Assembly: GCA_017651065.1 (NCBI GenBank)
Contig: JAGCDP010000028.1
Coordinates: forward strand, 1 to 41,362
Direction of reading: 5' to 3'
Length of the DNA: 41,362 bases
DNA from: Treponema sp.
Lineage (GTDB): Bacteria > Spirochaetota > Spirochaetia > Treponematales > Treponemataceae
This document shows positions 23,942 to 32,303 of this stretch, one piece after another. Made by a program: the position numbers and the translations under genes. Each line of letters begins with the position of its first letter. The stretch's first letter is position 1. Below the pieces are notes generated by a model that searched no databases, was not told where the DNA came from, and saw nothing but the letters and a program-made list of their open reading frames with translations.

Positions 23942-25786
23942 TTATGTTCTTTTTACTAATTCAAATAATTTATCTTTCGAAAGTACAGTATATATCGGAC
24001 GACCATGCGGGCAGTGCGGGTCTTCCAGAGTGAAGGCCTGTTCTACCAGTCGAGCGGCTGTTTCGTCATCAAGGACGTATCCATCTTTTACAGCGGCTTT
24101 ACAGGCTGTCATTGCTGCAATTGAGCGGATTATTTGTTCTGGTTCTACGTTTTTTACAAATAAGAGGGCGCGGAAGTCATATTCTGTGCCGGTCCAGCGT
24201 TCTGGGATTGAAGTTATTTCCCAGTAGCCGTCATCTTTTTTTTCTGCGTCAAAACCAATCTGCGAAAGTCGTTCCTTTAATTTTTCAAGCTGATTATCCT
24301 GAGTTTTTGATTCTGTTCGGATTTTATATGGAATGAGAAGCTGCTGACGGCCACCCTGATTGTTCATTATTTTGTCAAAAAGAATCCTTTCATGTGCGGC
24401 ATGCTGGTCAATTATGTAAAGCGAGTTGTTCTTTTCTGCCAGTAGGAAAGTACCAAGGGCCGGGCCAATGTATCTTATTTTTGATTTTTCTTTCTGTGGC
24501 GCAGTGAACTCCTTAGAAAAAGACTGCATTGCCTGTTCTGCAAGAGAAGAAGTGCTTGTGCGTGCCGAAGGCATAAACTTGGAACGCAAATCATGTACCA
24601 TCGCGCCACTTGTGCTAAAGTTCGCGGTCCCTGAGCCAAATGTGGTCCCTGAGCTTGTCGAAGGGCCTGACTTATAAGTAATGTGGCGTTCATAAGAGCT
24701 CTTCGTGTCGCGGTCCCTGAGCATGTCGAAGGGCAGGGACCCCAAAGACGTCGGTTCATCTGCCGGTTTATCATTTGCAAAATTCTGATATGTATAAGTA
24801 TGATAAAATGTCCTGAGCGAAGAGCTTATTGCATGATGCAGCTCCGAAAGGTCATAAAATCTGGCTTCTTTTTTTGCCGGATGAATATTAAAATCAACGA
24901 GTTTTGGATTAATTGTTATAAAAACAAGTGCAACAGGGTAGGTACCGTTTGGGAAAAAGCCCTGTCCGCCATATTCAACTGCCTGAACAAGTGAATATTC
25001 CTGAATACGGCGTCCGTTTGTGTAAATATAAATGTCCTTTTTGTTTGAACGGCTTACTGCAGGCTCTCCTGTAATCACGCTGAACGACCAGTCTGGTTCG
25101 CTGCCCGAAGCACTTCCTTTTACTTCATAAAAAAGATTTCTGTCGTATTCATATCTGTTTGCATCAACAAATCTGTCACGTAAGGTCTGGCCTGCAGGTA
25201 AATCAAGCTTTGTTTCTCCGTCGCTAATAAATCTGAATGAAATATCAGGGCGCGAAACTGCTTTTTCTATAAAAGTGTTCCTGCACATTACACCTTCTGT
25301 AGCTGGGCGTTTCAAAAATTGTCTGCGTGCCGGGAAATTTTCAAAAAGGCCTTCTGACTGTACTATTGTTCCCTTTGTAACTGCAACCGGTTCAATTATA
25401 TGATCTTCTGTAATGCTTGCACGCATCTTAAAGCCGCCGCTTGTAATGCTAAGACGCGCAACTGCCGCAATAGATGCAAGTGCTTCACCTCTAAAACCAA
25501 GTGTAGAAAGGTTCATTAAATCAACTTCGGTAGCAATTTTACTTGTTGCGTGAGGACGTGCACAATTCTGAAGGTCCTCCTTTGTCATTCCCGAGCCGTC
25601 ATCTATTACACGGATTTTTTCTATACCACCACCAGTGATTTCTACTGTAATTTGAGTTGCACCCGAGTCAATTGCATTATCTATAAGCTCGCGCACAACT
25701 GCATTAGGGCGGTCAATTACTTCTCCCGCTGCAATTTTACGAGCAACTTCTGCATTTAGTGTGCGTACAGGGTTAGTCTGGCTCAT
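23942..25786 (-). CDS. mutL: DNA mismatch repair protein MutL (endonuclease type)
   Basis: 614 residues. The GHKL ATPase domain has IAAGEVIDRPNAVVRELIDN, IDDGSGM and LGFRGEALASIA (motifs I-III). The C-terminal dimerisation/endonuclease domain has DQHAAHERILFD, ACKAAVKDG and CPHGRPIY. The last acidic position of the DQHAxxExxxxE signature is Asp here. The linker (about residues 345-400) contains two family B repeats translated in different frames, giving PFDMLRDRDT and GPSTSSGTTFGSGTANF. This linker tolerates insertions in the family. The ATG overlaps the xseB stop (ATGA, 25783-25786), so translation is coupled. MutL links MutS mismatch recognition to strand removal; exonuclease VII genes are its operon partners here, which suits a repair operon. 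Confidence 0.95.
   Translation of the reverse strand: MSQTNPVRTLNAEVARKIAAGEVIDRPNAVVRELIDNAIDSGATQITVEITGGGIEKIRVIDDGSGMTKEDLQNCARPHATSKIATEVDLMNLSTLGFRGEALASIAAVARLSITSGGFKMRASITEDHIIEPVAVTKGTIVQSEGLFENFPARRQFLKRPATEGVMCRNTFIEKAVSRPDISFRFISDGETKLDLPAGQTLRDRFVDANRYEYDRNLFYEVKGSASGSEPDWSFSVITGEPAVSRSNKKDIYIYTNGRRIQEYSLVQAVEYGGQGFFPNGTYPVALVFITINPKLVDFNIHPAKKEARFYDLSELHHAISSSLRTFYHTYTYQNFANDKPADEPTSLGSLPFDMLRDRDTKSSYERHITYKSGPSTSSGTTFGSGTANFSTSGAMVHDLRSKFMPSARTSTSSLAEQAMQSFSKEFTAPQKEKSKIRYIGPALGTFLLAEKNNSLYIIDQHAAHERILFDKIMNNQGGRQQLLIPYKIRTESKTQDNQLEKLKERLSQIGFDAEKKDDGYWEITSIPERWTGTEYDFRALLFVKNVEPEQIIRSIAAMTACKAAVKDGYVLDDETAARLVEQAFTLEDPHCPHGRPIYTVLSKDKLFELVKRT
24625..24740. repeat. Family B repeats inside the mutL coding sequence
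   Basis: A partial copy GGTCCCTGAG (24626-24635) and two full copies (24644-24665 and 24712-24733, GGTCCCTGAGC then A/T then TGTCGAAGGG), followed by an inverted partial AGGGACC. All keep the mutL frame open. Intergenic copies lie at 4727 and 33944. Confidence 0.9.
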
Positions 25787-26040
25787 TTTCTTGTTCCGTT
25801 TACGTCACCTTGTTCAGAAAATGTGTCAAATTCGGGCTGGTTGCTTTTATCCATAGGATTTGGTTCATTCATAAGAATCTGAACTTTGCCTTCTATTTCA
25901 TCAAGCTGTTTTTCCATGCCTGCGGCGAGCTTAATGCCTTCTTCAAAGTCCTTGAGTGCATCTTCGAGCGAAATGTCGCTTCGTTTTATGTCAGTCGTAA
26001 GCTGTTCAAGCTTAGATAAGTTTTCTTCGAAAGTATTCAT
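25783..26040 (-). CDS. xseB: Exonuclease VII small subunit
   Basis: 85 residues, the usual small size of XseB. The conserved FEENLSKLEQLTTDIKRSDISLEDALKDFEEGIKL pattern (two halves: FEENLSKLEQLTTDI and SLEDALKDFEEGIKL) forms the helical hairpin that binds XseA. The C-terminal tail NEPNPMDKSNQPEFDTF is less typical. AAGGAG precedes the ATG. It lies 56 nt after xseA, with a family A repeat in the gap, and overlaps mutL by 4 nt. The complex degrades single-stranded DNA from both ends. Confidence 0.93.
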   Translation of the reverse strand: MNTFEENLSKLEQLTTDIKRSDISLEDALKDFEEGIKLAAGMEKQLDEIEGKVQILMNEPNPMDKSNQPEFDTFSEQGDVNGTRK

Positions 26041-26055
26041 TATAATCTCCTTTCC

Positions 26056-26091
26056 TCGTCATTGCGAGGAGCGTCAGCGACGTGGCAATGG
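26056..26091. repeat. Family A short repeat between xseA and xseB
   Basis: CGTCATTGCGAGGAGCG, then TCAGCGACGTGGCAATGG. It begins 5 nt after the xseA stop on the minus strand and ends before the xseB ribosome site. Close relatives lie at 8548-8574 and 38222-38258. Arms CGTCATTGC... and ...ACGTGGCAATG can fold as a short stem. Confidence 0.85.
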
Positions 26092-26096
26092 CGTTT

Positions 26097-27311
26097 CTAT
26101 TTTACAGTTACCTCTATAACTCCTTTTGCTGGAGTAATTTTTAAGTTTTGTCCTGTGTTTACCTGCGCCGAATCTCGTATAATAGTCCCGTTTTCATCAC
26201 AAACCATAGAATATCCCCGATTCAGAATAGTCTGTGGGCTTGCATTTTCTAAAACAGTCCTGCATGTTGCAATTCGGGTGCGCAAATCCTTTATTTTTTC
26301 AAGGATTCCATCCTTCAGGCCTTCTTTTGCGTTGTCAAAGCGGTTTAAAAGCGGCTGCTGGATGTTTCTGAAGCGTATTTCCAATGCAGACGGGTCGAAT
26401 GCACGAACAATCAACCGTTTATTTTCTATTTTCTGCTTAATTGCATTGTAAAGTTCTGTTTTGTAGTATGTAATATCCTGTGTAATATCACTCAAAAGCG
26501 GAACTGCAAGCTCTGCTGCTGCAGAAGGGGTTGCGGCTCGTTTGTCGGCGGCGTAATCGCACAAGGCCCAGTCAATTTCATGTCCTACTGCAGAAATTAC
26601 AGGAATTTCAGACATTGCAACTGCACGCACAACTGCTTCTTCACTGAACGGAAGTAAATCTTCAAGCGAACCACCGCCTCGGCCAACAATCAGAATATCG
26701 CAAAGCTTATAATTATTTGCAATTTCTATCATCTTAACTATTGTTTGAGCGGCACCTTCACCCTGAACAAGCGCCGGGAATACAATCACATTAATATTTT
26801 TATTTCTGCGCCTGCTAACCTGCAGAATATCACGGATTGCGGCACCAGTAGGGCTTGTTACAACTCCAATTGTGCGTGGAAGCAGCGGTAAAGGCTTTTT
26901 GTTCTGTTCGTCAAACAATCCTTCGGCGGCAAGCTTTTTCTTTCGTTCTTCAAGCATTGCAAGAATATCGCCGGCACCTGTTGCTTCCATTTTGTTTACA
27001 ATAAGCTGGTAGTTTCCCTGAGGTTCATATACAGAAATGCGGCCTGTACAGCGTACCTTATCGCCATCTTTTGGTCTGAATGTAAGAGAGTAGAGCGAGC
27101 CTTTAAACATAACTGCCTTAAGCTGTGCAGTATTGTCTTTGAGGGTAAAATAGACGTGTCCAGAGCTTGAAGGCCTCCAGTTAGAAATTTCGCCTTCTAC
27201 AACTATTGTAGTGAATGCAGTTTCAAGAATTTCTTTTATATAAGAAGTAATTTGCGAAACAGAAAAGACTTGATTTAATTGTTCTGTCAGTTGTTCTGCC
27301 TGTACACCCAT
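26097..27311 (-). CDS. xseA: Exonuclease VII large subunit
   Basis: 404 residues, close to the usual 400-450. The N-terminal OB fold carries VEGEISNWRPSSSGHVYFTLKD. The catalytic core has GVVTSPTGAAIRDI, LIVGRGGGSLEDLLPFSEE and VISAVGHEIDWALCDYAADKRAATPSAAAE, all diagnostic of XseA. A helical region and a C-terminal segment (ILNRGYSMV) complete the protein. It is the first gene of the xseA-xseB-mutL operon. A promoter-like TTGAAC-N18-TAAAAT ends 6 nt before the ATG, and no ribosome site is visible, so a leaderless transcript is possible. It is divergent to the spiro-SPASM gene. Confidence 0.95.
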   Translation of the reverse strand: MGVQAEQLTEQLNQVFSVSQITSYIKEILETAFTTIVVEGEISNWRPSSSGHVYFTLKDNTAQLKAVMFKGSLYSLTFRPKDGDKVRCTGRISVYEPQGNYQLIVNKMEATGAGDILAMLEERKKKLAAEGLFDEQNKKPLPLLPRTIGVVTSPTGAAIRDILQVSRRRNKNINVIVFPALVQGEGAAQTIVKMIEIANNYKLCDILIVGRGGGSLEDLLPFSEEAVVRAVAMSEIPVISAVGHEIDWALCDYAADKRAATPSAAAELAVPLLSDITQDITYYKTELYNAIKQKIENKRLIVRAFDPSALEIRFRNIQQPLLNRFDNAKEGLKDGILEKIKDLRTRIATCRTVLENASPQTILNRGYSMVCDENGTIIRDSAQVNTGQNLKITPAKGVIEVTVK

Positions 27312-27317
27312 GCCTAT

Positions 27318-27347
27318 ATTTTATCTTAATTCCATTAACTTGTTCAA
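27318..27347 (-). promoter_or_regulatory. Candidate promoter of xseA-xseB-mutL
   Basis: Minus strand TTGAAC (27347-27342), 18-bp spacer, TAAAAT (27323-27318). The ATG begins at 27311, so the start site would coincide with or lie next to the initiation codon. Confidence 0.5.
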
Positions 27348-27369
27348 CCAATTGCCGATAAAGAAGTTG

Positions 27370-28890
27370 ATGAAAAGTATTGTTGTTTTATTTGACGAAA
27401 AAAATAAATATGAAGATGAAAAGGTTTTCTCGGGCAAAAGCGCTAAGGAATTATGTCTTTCTGCTGCAGAATCCTTTGGTTTTGAAGTACGCAAAATCAG
27501 CGGACTTTCAACAATCAGTGAGCTTTTAGAAGAATTAGACAAAATTTGCAGTGAATCAGGTGCAGAATCCTTGATTTTCAGCTATGCAGACTGTCTTTTC
27601 TTAAATAAAACTCTTACACAGGGGCTTTTAAGCACTCATTTTGATTATAAAGCAGAATATACCTTTGCCGAAGGCTATCCGGAAGGTTTTGCACCGGAGG
27701 TTTTAGACAAAGGAACAATTGCAATTCTTAAAGAGCTTTCTAAAACAACAGCAAAAGCTACAGGCGACCAGAAAATCACACGCCACAGCCTCATGGATAT
27801 TATCAAAACAGACATAAATTCTTTTGAAGTAGAAACAGTTCTTGCTCCTGTAGACTGGAGACTCTTCCGTTTTGCCTTTGATTGCCGCAAAAAAGAAACA
27901 TTTATTGCATGTCAGAAGCTTTACGAAAGCGGTATTTCAAACGACGATGCTGTTAAATTATCTGAATATGCAGCAAAAAGTGCAGAAATCTTAAAAACAG
28001 TTCCTGCATTCTATAATCTTCAGCTTGCTCAAAAATGTCATGGACAATGCACCTATTGCCCGTATCCTGCTGAATTATTGAAAAAAGAAGGCGTAAAAGC
28101 TTGTGAAGCAGCAAAAGTAATGAGTTTTGACAACGCCTGTAAGCTTATTGACCAGATTGCAGACTTTTCCGGAGAAGCAGTTGTAGGACTTTCTGCCTGG
28201 GGAGAATGCTTTAATAATCCTGATTTACTTAAAATAATAGAAAAAATCCTTTCTTACGAAGGACTTTCTGTTCTTATAGAAGCAGACGGTTGTTCAATTC
28301 CGGAAAATTTTGCTAAGGAAGTTGCTCCAATCATAAACGCCGCTTCAGAACGCACAAACGGCTGGCAAAAGCTTATGCTCGTAGTTTCAATGGATGGCAT
28401 TGATCCAAATGTCTGCGCCCAGCTTAGAGGAAAAGACTTTAATCTTATAAGCGCCGCCGACACAGTAAAAAAGCTTGAAGAATTACTTCCAGGCTGCGTA
28501 TATCCTCAGTTCGTAAGAATGAATGCAAACGAACCACAGCTTGAAGGATTTTTCCGCTACTGGAATGAAAAAACAAGCGAAAGTCACGGAAACTTTATAA
28601 TCCAGAAATACAACAGCTTTGCAGGCTTACTTAAAAACGAAGAACCTGCAGATCTTTCACCATTAGACAGAAATGTTTGCTGGCATCTGCGTCGTGATCT
28701 GACAATTCTTTGCAATGGGGACGTTCCTGTATGCTACAGCCGCGTTTTAGATGACATCGCAGGTAACGTTTTTGACGAAGGCATAGAAGCTGTATGGAAA
28801 AAGCTTGACGTACACTTAAAAGATAATATAAACAAGGCTTACTGTGATAAATGCGGAGGTTGCGATGAGTTCTATACCTTCAACTTTTGA
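27370..28890 (+). CDS. spiro-SPASM radical SAM protein with SpsF-like N-terminal domain
   Basis: 506 residues. The radical SAM cluster motif is CHGQCTYC (C223, C227, C230). A SPASM-type auxiliary cluster region is at the C terminus (C437, C448, C455, C492, C495, C498). Residues 1-200 are unusual for radical SAM proteins. The stretch YADCLFLNKTLTQGLL followed by AEYTFAEGYPEGFAPEVL resembles the ADNPFL...DYLTYTGLPHGSGVE segment of SpsF-type nucleotidyltransferases, including the one encoded two genes downstream. The P-loop-like RLPGK motif is not present, so this domain may bind but not activate a sugar. ATG 27370 is chosen over 27310, which lies in the divergent xseA promoter. Four genes with overlapping ends follow. 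The family (spiro-SPASM) is, as I recall, spirochete-restricted and of unknown function. Confidence 0.85.
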   Translation: MKSIVVLFDEKNKYEDEKVFSGKSAKELCLSAAESFGFEVRKISGLSTISELLEELDKICSESGAESLIFSYADCLFLNKTLTQGLLSTHFDYKAEYTFAEGYPEGFAPEVLDKGTIAILKELSKTTAKATGDQKITRHSLMDIIKTDINSFEVETVLAPVDWRLFRFAFDCRKKETFIACQKLYESGISNDDAVKLSEYAAKSAEILKTVPAFYNLQLAQKCHGQCTYCPYPAELLKKEGVKACEAAKVMSFDNACKLIDQIADFSGEAVVGLSAWGECFNNPDLLKIIEKILSYEGLSVLIEADGCSIPENFAKEVAPIINAASERTNGWQKLMLVVSMDGIDPNVCAQLRGKDFNLISAADTVKKLEELLPGCVYPQFVRMNANEPQLEGFFRYWNEKTSESHGNFIIQKYNSFAGLLKNEEPADLSPLDRNVCWHLRRDLTILCNGDVPVCYSRVLDDIAGNVFDEGIEAVWKKLDVHLKDNINKAYCDKCGGCDEFYTFNF

Positions 28891-29848
28891 TGAACACCAG
28901 ATTAATATGACAGTACTTGGCGGAAAAGTTAATAATTCGCCTGATGTACTTAATATTTCTGTAATTCTTTTGCATTCAAGTGCAAGTCATCTTAAACTCA
29001 ATGTTTTTGAAAATTTAATGGGCTGCAACTTCCGTTCAATAATTTCTATTGAGCACGACAGTTCAAATTACTCAATCGAAGATATTTCTAAAAAATATCC
29101 TGATATTAAATTTTTTATTCCTCTTGAAAAAGCTTCAGACGGTGAATTAATCAATCTTGCAATGAGCGAAATTGATGCAGATTATGTTCTTGTTCTTCGC
29201 GACAGCCTTTATATTCCAAGCGGGGCAGTATTAACAAATCTTGCAGACCGCCTTACAAGTTCAAAAATCTACTGTGTTGTTCCACGACTGCTCGATAAAA
29301 ACAAAAACGGTCTTAATACACTGTTTACTCCGGGAGCAGAAAAGGGACACTTTGTAATTGATTCTTCTTCTGTAGTAACAGACGGTAAAAAAACAATTTA
29401 CCCTAAAGATTATGTTGCTCTTTATAACCGTAAGAAATTCATTCAGCTAGGCGGCTTTGACTATACAATTAAATCTTCTTACTGGCAGAATCTTGATCTT
29501 GCAGTTCGTTCATGGCTCTGGGGTGAAGAAACAAAGCTTACAACAATGCTTCAGTTTTCTTATGTAGACGAACCTTCTGTAGATGACAGAACAATTAATC
29601 AGGATTATTTAAGATATTACCTTAAAAACGAAGTTCCAAAATATAAAAACGAAGCTGCATTCATTAAAAACTCGTCATTTATAAAATTCCTTTTCCATTC
29701 TTCCTGCGGATATCTTGAAGCAAAACGTCAGTTTAAAGCTGCAAAGGAATGGGTAGAAAAAAATAAATATCAGTTCAAAATGGACTTACAAACCTTTATA
29801 AAAGACTGGCATGAACAGCTGCCACAGGCGGAAATTAATGAAAACTAA
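28865..29848 (+). CDS. GT2-like glycosyltransferase family protein
   Basis: A 327-residue cytosolic protein with a GT-A-like arrangement. ISVILLHSSASHLKLNVFENL opens a Rossmann-like strand-helix. EIDADYVLVLRDSLYIPSGA resembles the DxD-region strand (here LRDS, not a canonical DxD). FIQLGGFDYTIKSSYWQNLDLAVRSWLWG matches the GGFDE...EDxDLxxR region typical of GT2 enzymes. ATG 28865 has GGAGG 5 nt upstream, lies inside the end of the spiro-SPASM gene (26-nt overlap), and is preferred over an upstream start. The divergent DxD suggests an atypical donor or an inactive enzyme. It probably acts in the same pathway as its overlapping neighbours. Confidence 0.7.
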   Translation: MSSIPSTFDEHQINMTVLGGKVNNSPDVLNISVILLHSSASHLKLNVFENLMGCNFRSIISIEHDSSNYSIEDISKKYPDIKFFIPLEKASDGELINLAMSEIDADYVLVLRDSLYIPSGAVLTNLADRLTSSKIYCVVPRLLDKNKNGLNTLFTPGAEKGHFVIDSSSVVTDGKKTIYPKDYVALYNRKKFIQLGGFDYTIKSSYWQNLDLAVRSWLWGEETKLTTMLQFSYVDEPSVDDRTINQDYLRYYLKNEVPKYKNEAAFIKNSSFIKFLFHSSCGYLEAKRQFKAAKEWVEKNKYQFKMDLQTFIKDWHEQLPQAEINEN

Positions 29849-32303
29849 GCGTGCAGTAATTGTTCAGTGCAGATTATCTTCCTCTCGTTTACCCGGAAAA
29901 GCTTTAAAAATGCTTGGTGATAAGCCTGTGCTCGCGTGGGTTTTAACTTCCATGAAAAAAGTAAAGGCAGACAAATATTATGTAGCAACAGATCACGAAT
30001 CATATGAAACTTTAAAACCAATCTGTAAACAAAACGGCTTTGACTGCTTTGCCGGCGACCTTGATGATGTTTTAAAACGCTTCTGCGATCTTATAAAAAC
30101 ACTTAAAGTTGAAACAATAATCCGCGCTACTGCAGACAATCCTTTTTTGTTTTATGAAGCAGCACAGGCTAGTGTAGAAGAATTTGAAGCAAGAAATAAA
30201 GGACGTCATCCGTGTGATTATTTAACTTACACAGGACTTCCTCACGGTTCGGGCGTAGAAATCTTCAGCGCCCAGTCGCTTTTAGATGCCGCAACTCAAA
30301 CAGATAATCCTTACGACCATGAGCATGTTGGACCAGCACTTTACAATCACAAAGACAAGTTCAAGTGTGAATTTATAAAAGCTCCTGTTCGTTTTAATTA
30401 TCCCGAGCTTAGAACAACAATAGACACCTATTCTGATTATCTTAGGGCAATAAGCATTGTAAATTATCTTAAAAACTGCAAAGAACCATATACAACAGAA
30501 CAGATTATTTCTGCCTGTAATTCAGATGCTGTAAATAATCCGGTTGTTTTTGTTCCGTCTGTAGTAAAAGGGCAGGGAACAGGTCATCTTCACCGTTGTC
30601 TTAGTGCTGCAGTTGAAACAAAAGGCTTTGTTTATATTCCTGATGACTGCACTCTTGTAGAAACTGCTTCAATTCTTGATGAATATAAAGAAAAAGGGCT
30701 TGAAAACTGGCAGATAATCAATGCGCTTCCTGATCAAACCTTTAATCCTGTAATAATCACCGATAATTTTAAGCTTTCACCAGAACAGGCACAGAGTTTT
30801 TCAAAATGTAAAAAGCTCATTTGTCTTGATGAAGGTTCTGATTTTTCGGAATACTCTGATTATCTTTTAGACATAATTCCGTCTTATGATATTGACCGAC
30901 TTCCGAATCTTTTTGATACAAGCTATATTTCAAAGCCTGTAAATGTAAAGGCAGAGCGCACTCATAATATAGAAAAAGTACTTGTATGCATTGGCGGCGA
31001 AGATCCGGCTAGTCTTACACTTCCTGCAGCCCAGGCACTTGTAAAAAATCTTCCTGGTGCAAAAGTTACCGCAATTGTAAGTGATATTGAAAAGTACAGA
31101 AATATTTTAAATATAAATTTTATTCCTCCTGTAGAAAATCTTAGGGAAAAGATTTTTGAATATGATTTAGTTGTTTCTCATTACGGACTTACAGCTTTTG
31201 AAGCAGCTTTTGCCGGATGTGCTGTAATAATGGTTGCAACAACAAAACTTCACGAACGACTTGCACAAAAATATGATTTTGCTTTTATTCCACATGGGAA
31301 AATCGATTCCATAAAAATGCAGAAGGCGCTTGAGTCTCCGCTTTTATATCCTCAGATGAAAATGAGCATAAAGCAAAAATCACTTGGCTCTTATATTCAA
31401 AAGCTTGCTCTTGGTAAAAAATTATACTGTCCTGTCTGTGGTCAAAAATCAGAAGAATCTGGTAAAAATGCAAAGCCTGACTCTGTTATTTCAAGAAATG
31501 CAGGAAGAACATACCGCCGCTGCAGAAACTGTGGAATTGTATACATGTCTTTTACTGCAGAAGAAGAAATGCAGTATAAAAAATCGTACTTTTTTGAAGA
31601 TTACAAAAAGCAGTACGGTAAAACTTATGAAGAAGATTTTAATTCCATAAAAGCTCAGTGTACAAGACGCCTTGAAATTATAAATGCCTTGCAGGATGAC
31701 TTAGGCGGGAAAAACTATCTTGATATTGGCTGTGCATACGGACCTTCTTTAGCTGCTGCAAGTGAGCTTGGACTTAATCCTTTTGGAACAGATATTTCGG
31801 AAGAAGCAATTCATTATGTAAAAACAAAGTTGCGCTTTCCGTCTGCATGCAGCGCTTTTCCGCAGATTGACTGCCAGAAAGAATTTGGTATTTCACAGTT
31901 TGATTCTGTTTCTATGTGGTATGTAATTGAACATTTTAAAGATTTAGACAGCGTGCTTTCAAAGATTTCTGAAATTACAAAAGAGGGTGGAATATTTGCG
32001 TTTGCAACTCCTTCAGGTGAAGGTATTTCTGCAAAAAGCAATCTTGATCATTTTTATACAATCAGCCCAATTGACCATTTTTCAATCTGGGAACCTTCAA
32101 AAGCACAAAAAATCTTAAAGAAATACGGTTTTGAAGTAATAAAAATTGTTTCAACAGGTCATCATCCCGAACGATTCCCAATCTGCCAGAAAGAAAATAT
32201 TCAGAAGGGCAGTATTAAGTGGAATCTTATAGACAAATATTCACATTTAATGCAGCTTGGCGACACGGTAGAAATATATTGCCGTAAAAAGGCGGATAAA
32301 TGA
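29838..32303 (+). CDS. SpsF-PseG-methyltransferase triple-domain fusion
   Basis: An 821-residue protein with three parts. Residues 5-235 are an SpsF-type (NeuA-like) nucleotidyltransferase: VIVQCRLSSSRLPGKALKML, RATADNPFLF, LPHGSGVEIF, DHEHVGPALY. Residues about 236-525 resemble PseG/GT28-like sugar-nucleotide hydrolases: GQGTGHLHRCLSAA (His250), CIGGEDPASLT, VSHYGLTAFEAAFAG. Residues 530-821 hold a zinc ribbon (C531, C534, C562, C565) and a class I SAM methyltransferase with LDIGCAYG (628-635), SMWYVIEHF and GGIFAFATPSG. ATG 29838 matches the family N terminus. Both neighbouring genes overlap it (11 and 4 nt). In flagellin glycosylation SpsF/PseF- and PseG-type enzymes make activated nonulosonic acids; synthase PseI/NeuB is not in the window. 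Confidence 0.85.
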   Translation: MKTKRAVIVQCRLSSSRLPGKALKMLGDKPVLAWVLTSMKKVKADKYYVATDHESYETLKPICKQNGFDCFAGDLDDVLKRFCDLIKTLKVETIIRATADNPFLFYEAAQASVEEFEARNKGRHPCDYLTYTGLPHGSGVEIFSAQSLLDAATQTDNPYDHEHVGPALYNHKDKFKCEFIKAPVRFNYPELRTTIDTYSDYLRAISIVNYLKNCKEPYTTEQIISACNSDAVNNPVVFVPSVVKGQGTGHLHRCLSAAVETKGFVYIPDDCTLVETASILDEYKEKGLENWQIINALPDQTFNPVIITDNFKLSPEQAQSFSKCKKLICLDEGSDFSEYSDYLLDIIPSYDIDRLPNLFDTSYISKPVNVKAERTHNIEKVLVCIGGEDPASLTLPAAQALVKNLPGAKVTAIVSDIEKYRNILNINFIPPVENLREKIFEYDLVVSHYGLTAFEAAFAGCAVIMVATTKLHERLAQKYDFAFIPHGKIDSIKMQKALESPLLYPQMKMSIKQKSLGSYIQKLALGKKLYCPVCGQKSEESGKNAKPDSVISRNAGRTYRRCRNCGIVYMSFTAEEEMQYKKSYFFEDYKKQYGKTYEEDFNSIKAQCTRRLEIINALQDDLGGKNYLDIGCAYGPSLAAASELGLNPFGTDISEEAIHYVKTKLRFPSACSAFPQIDCQKEFGISQFDSVSMWYVIEHFKDLDSVLSKISEITKEGGIFAFATPSGEGISAKSNLDHFYTISPIDHFSIWEPSKAQKILKKYGFEVIKIVSTGHHPERFPICQKENIQKGSIKWNLIDKYSHLMQLGDTVEIYCRKKADK

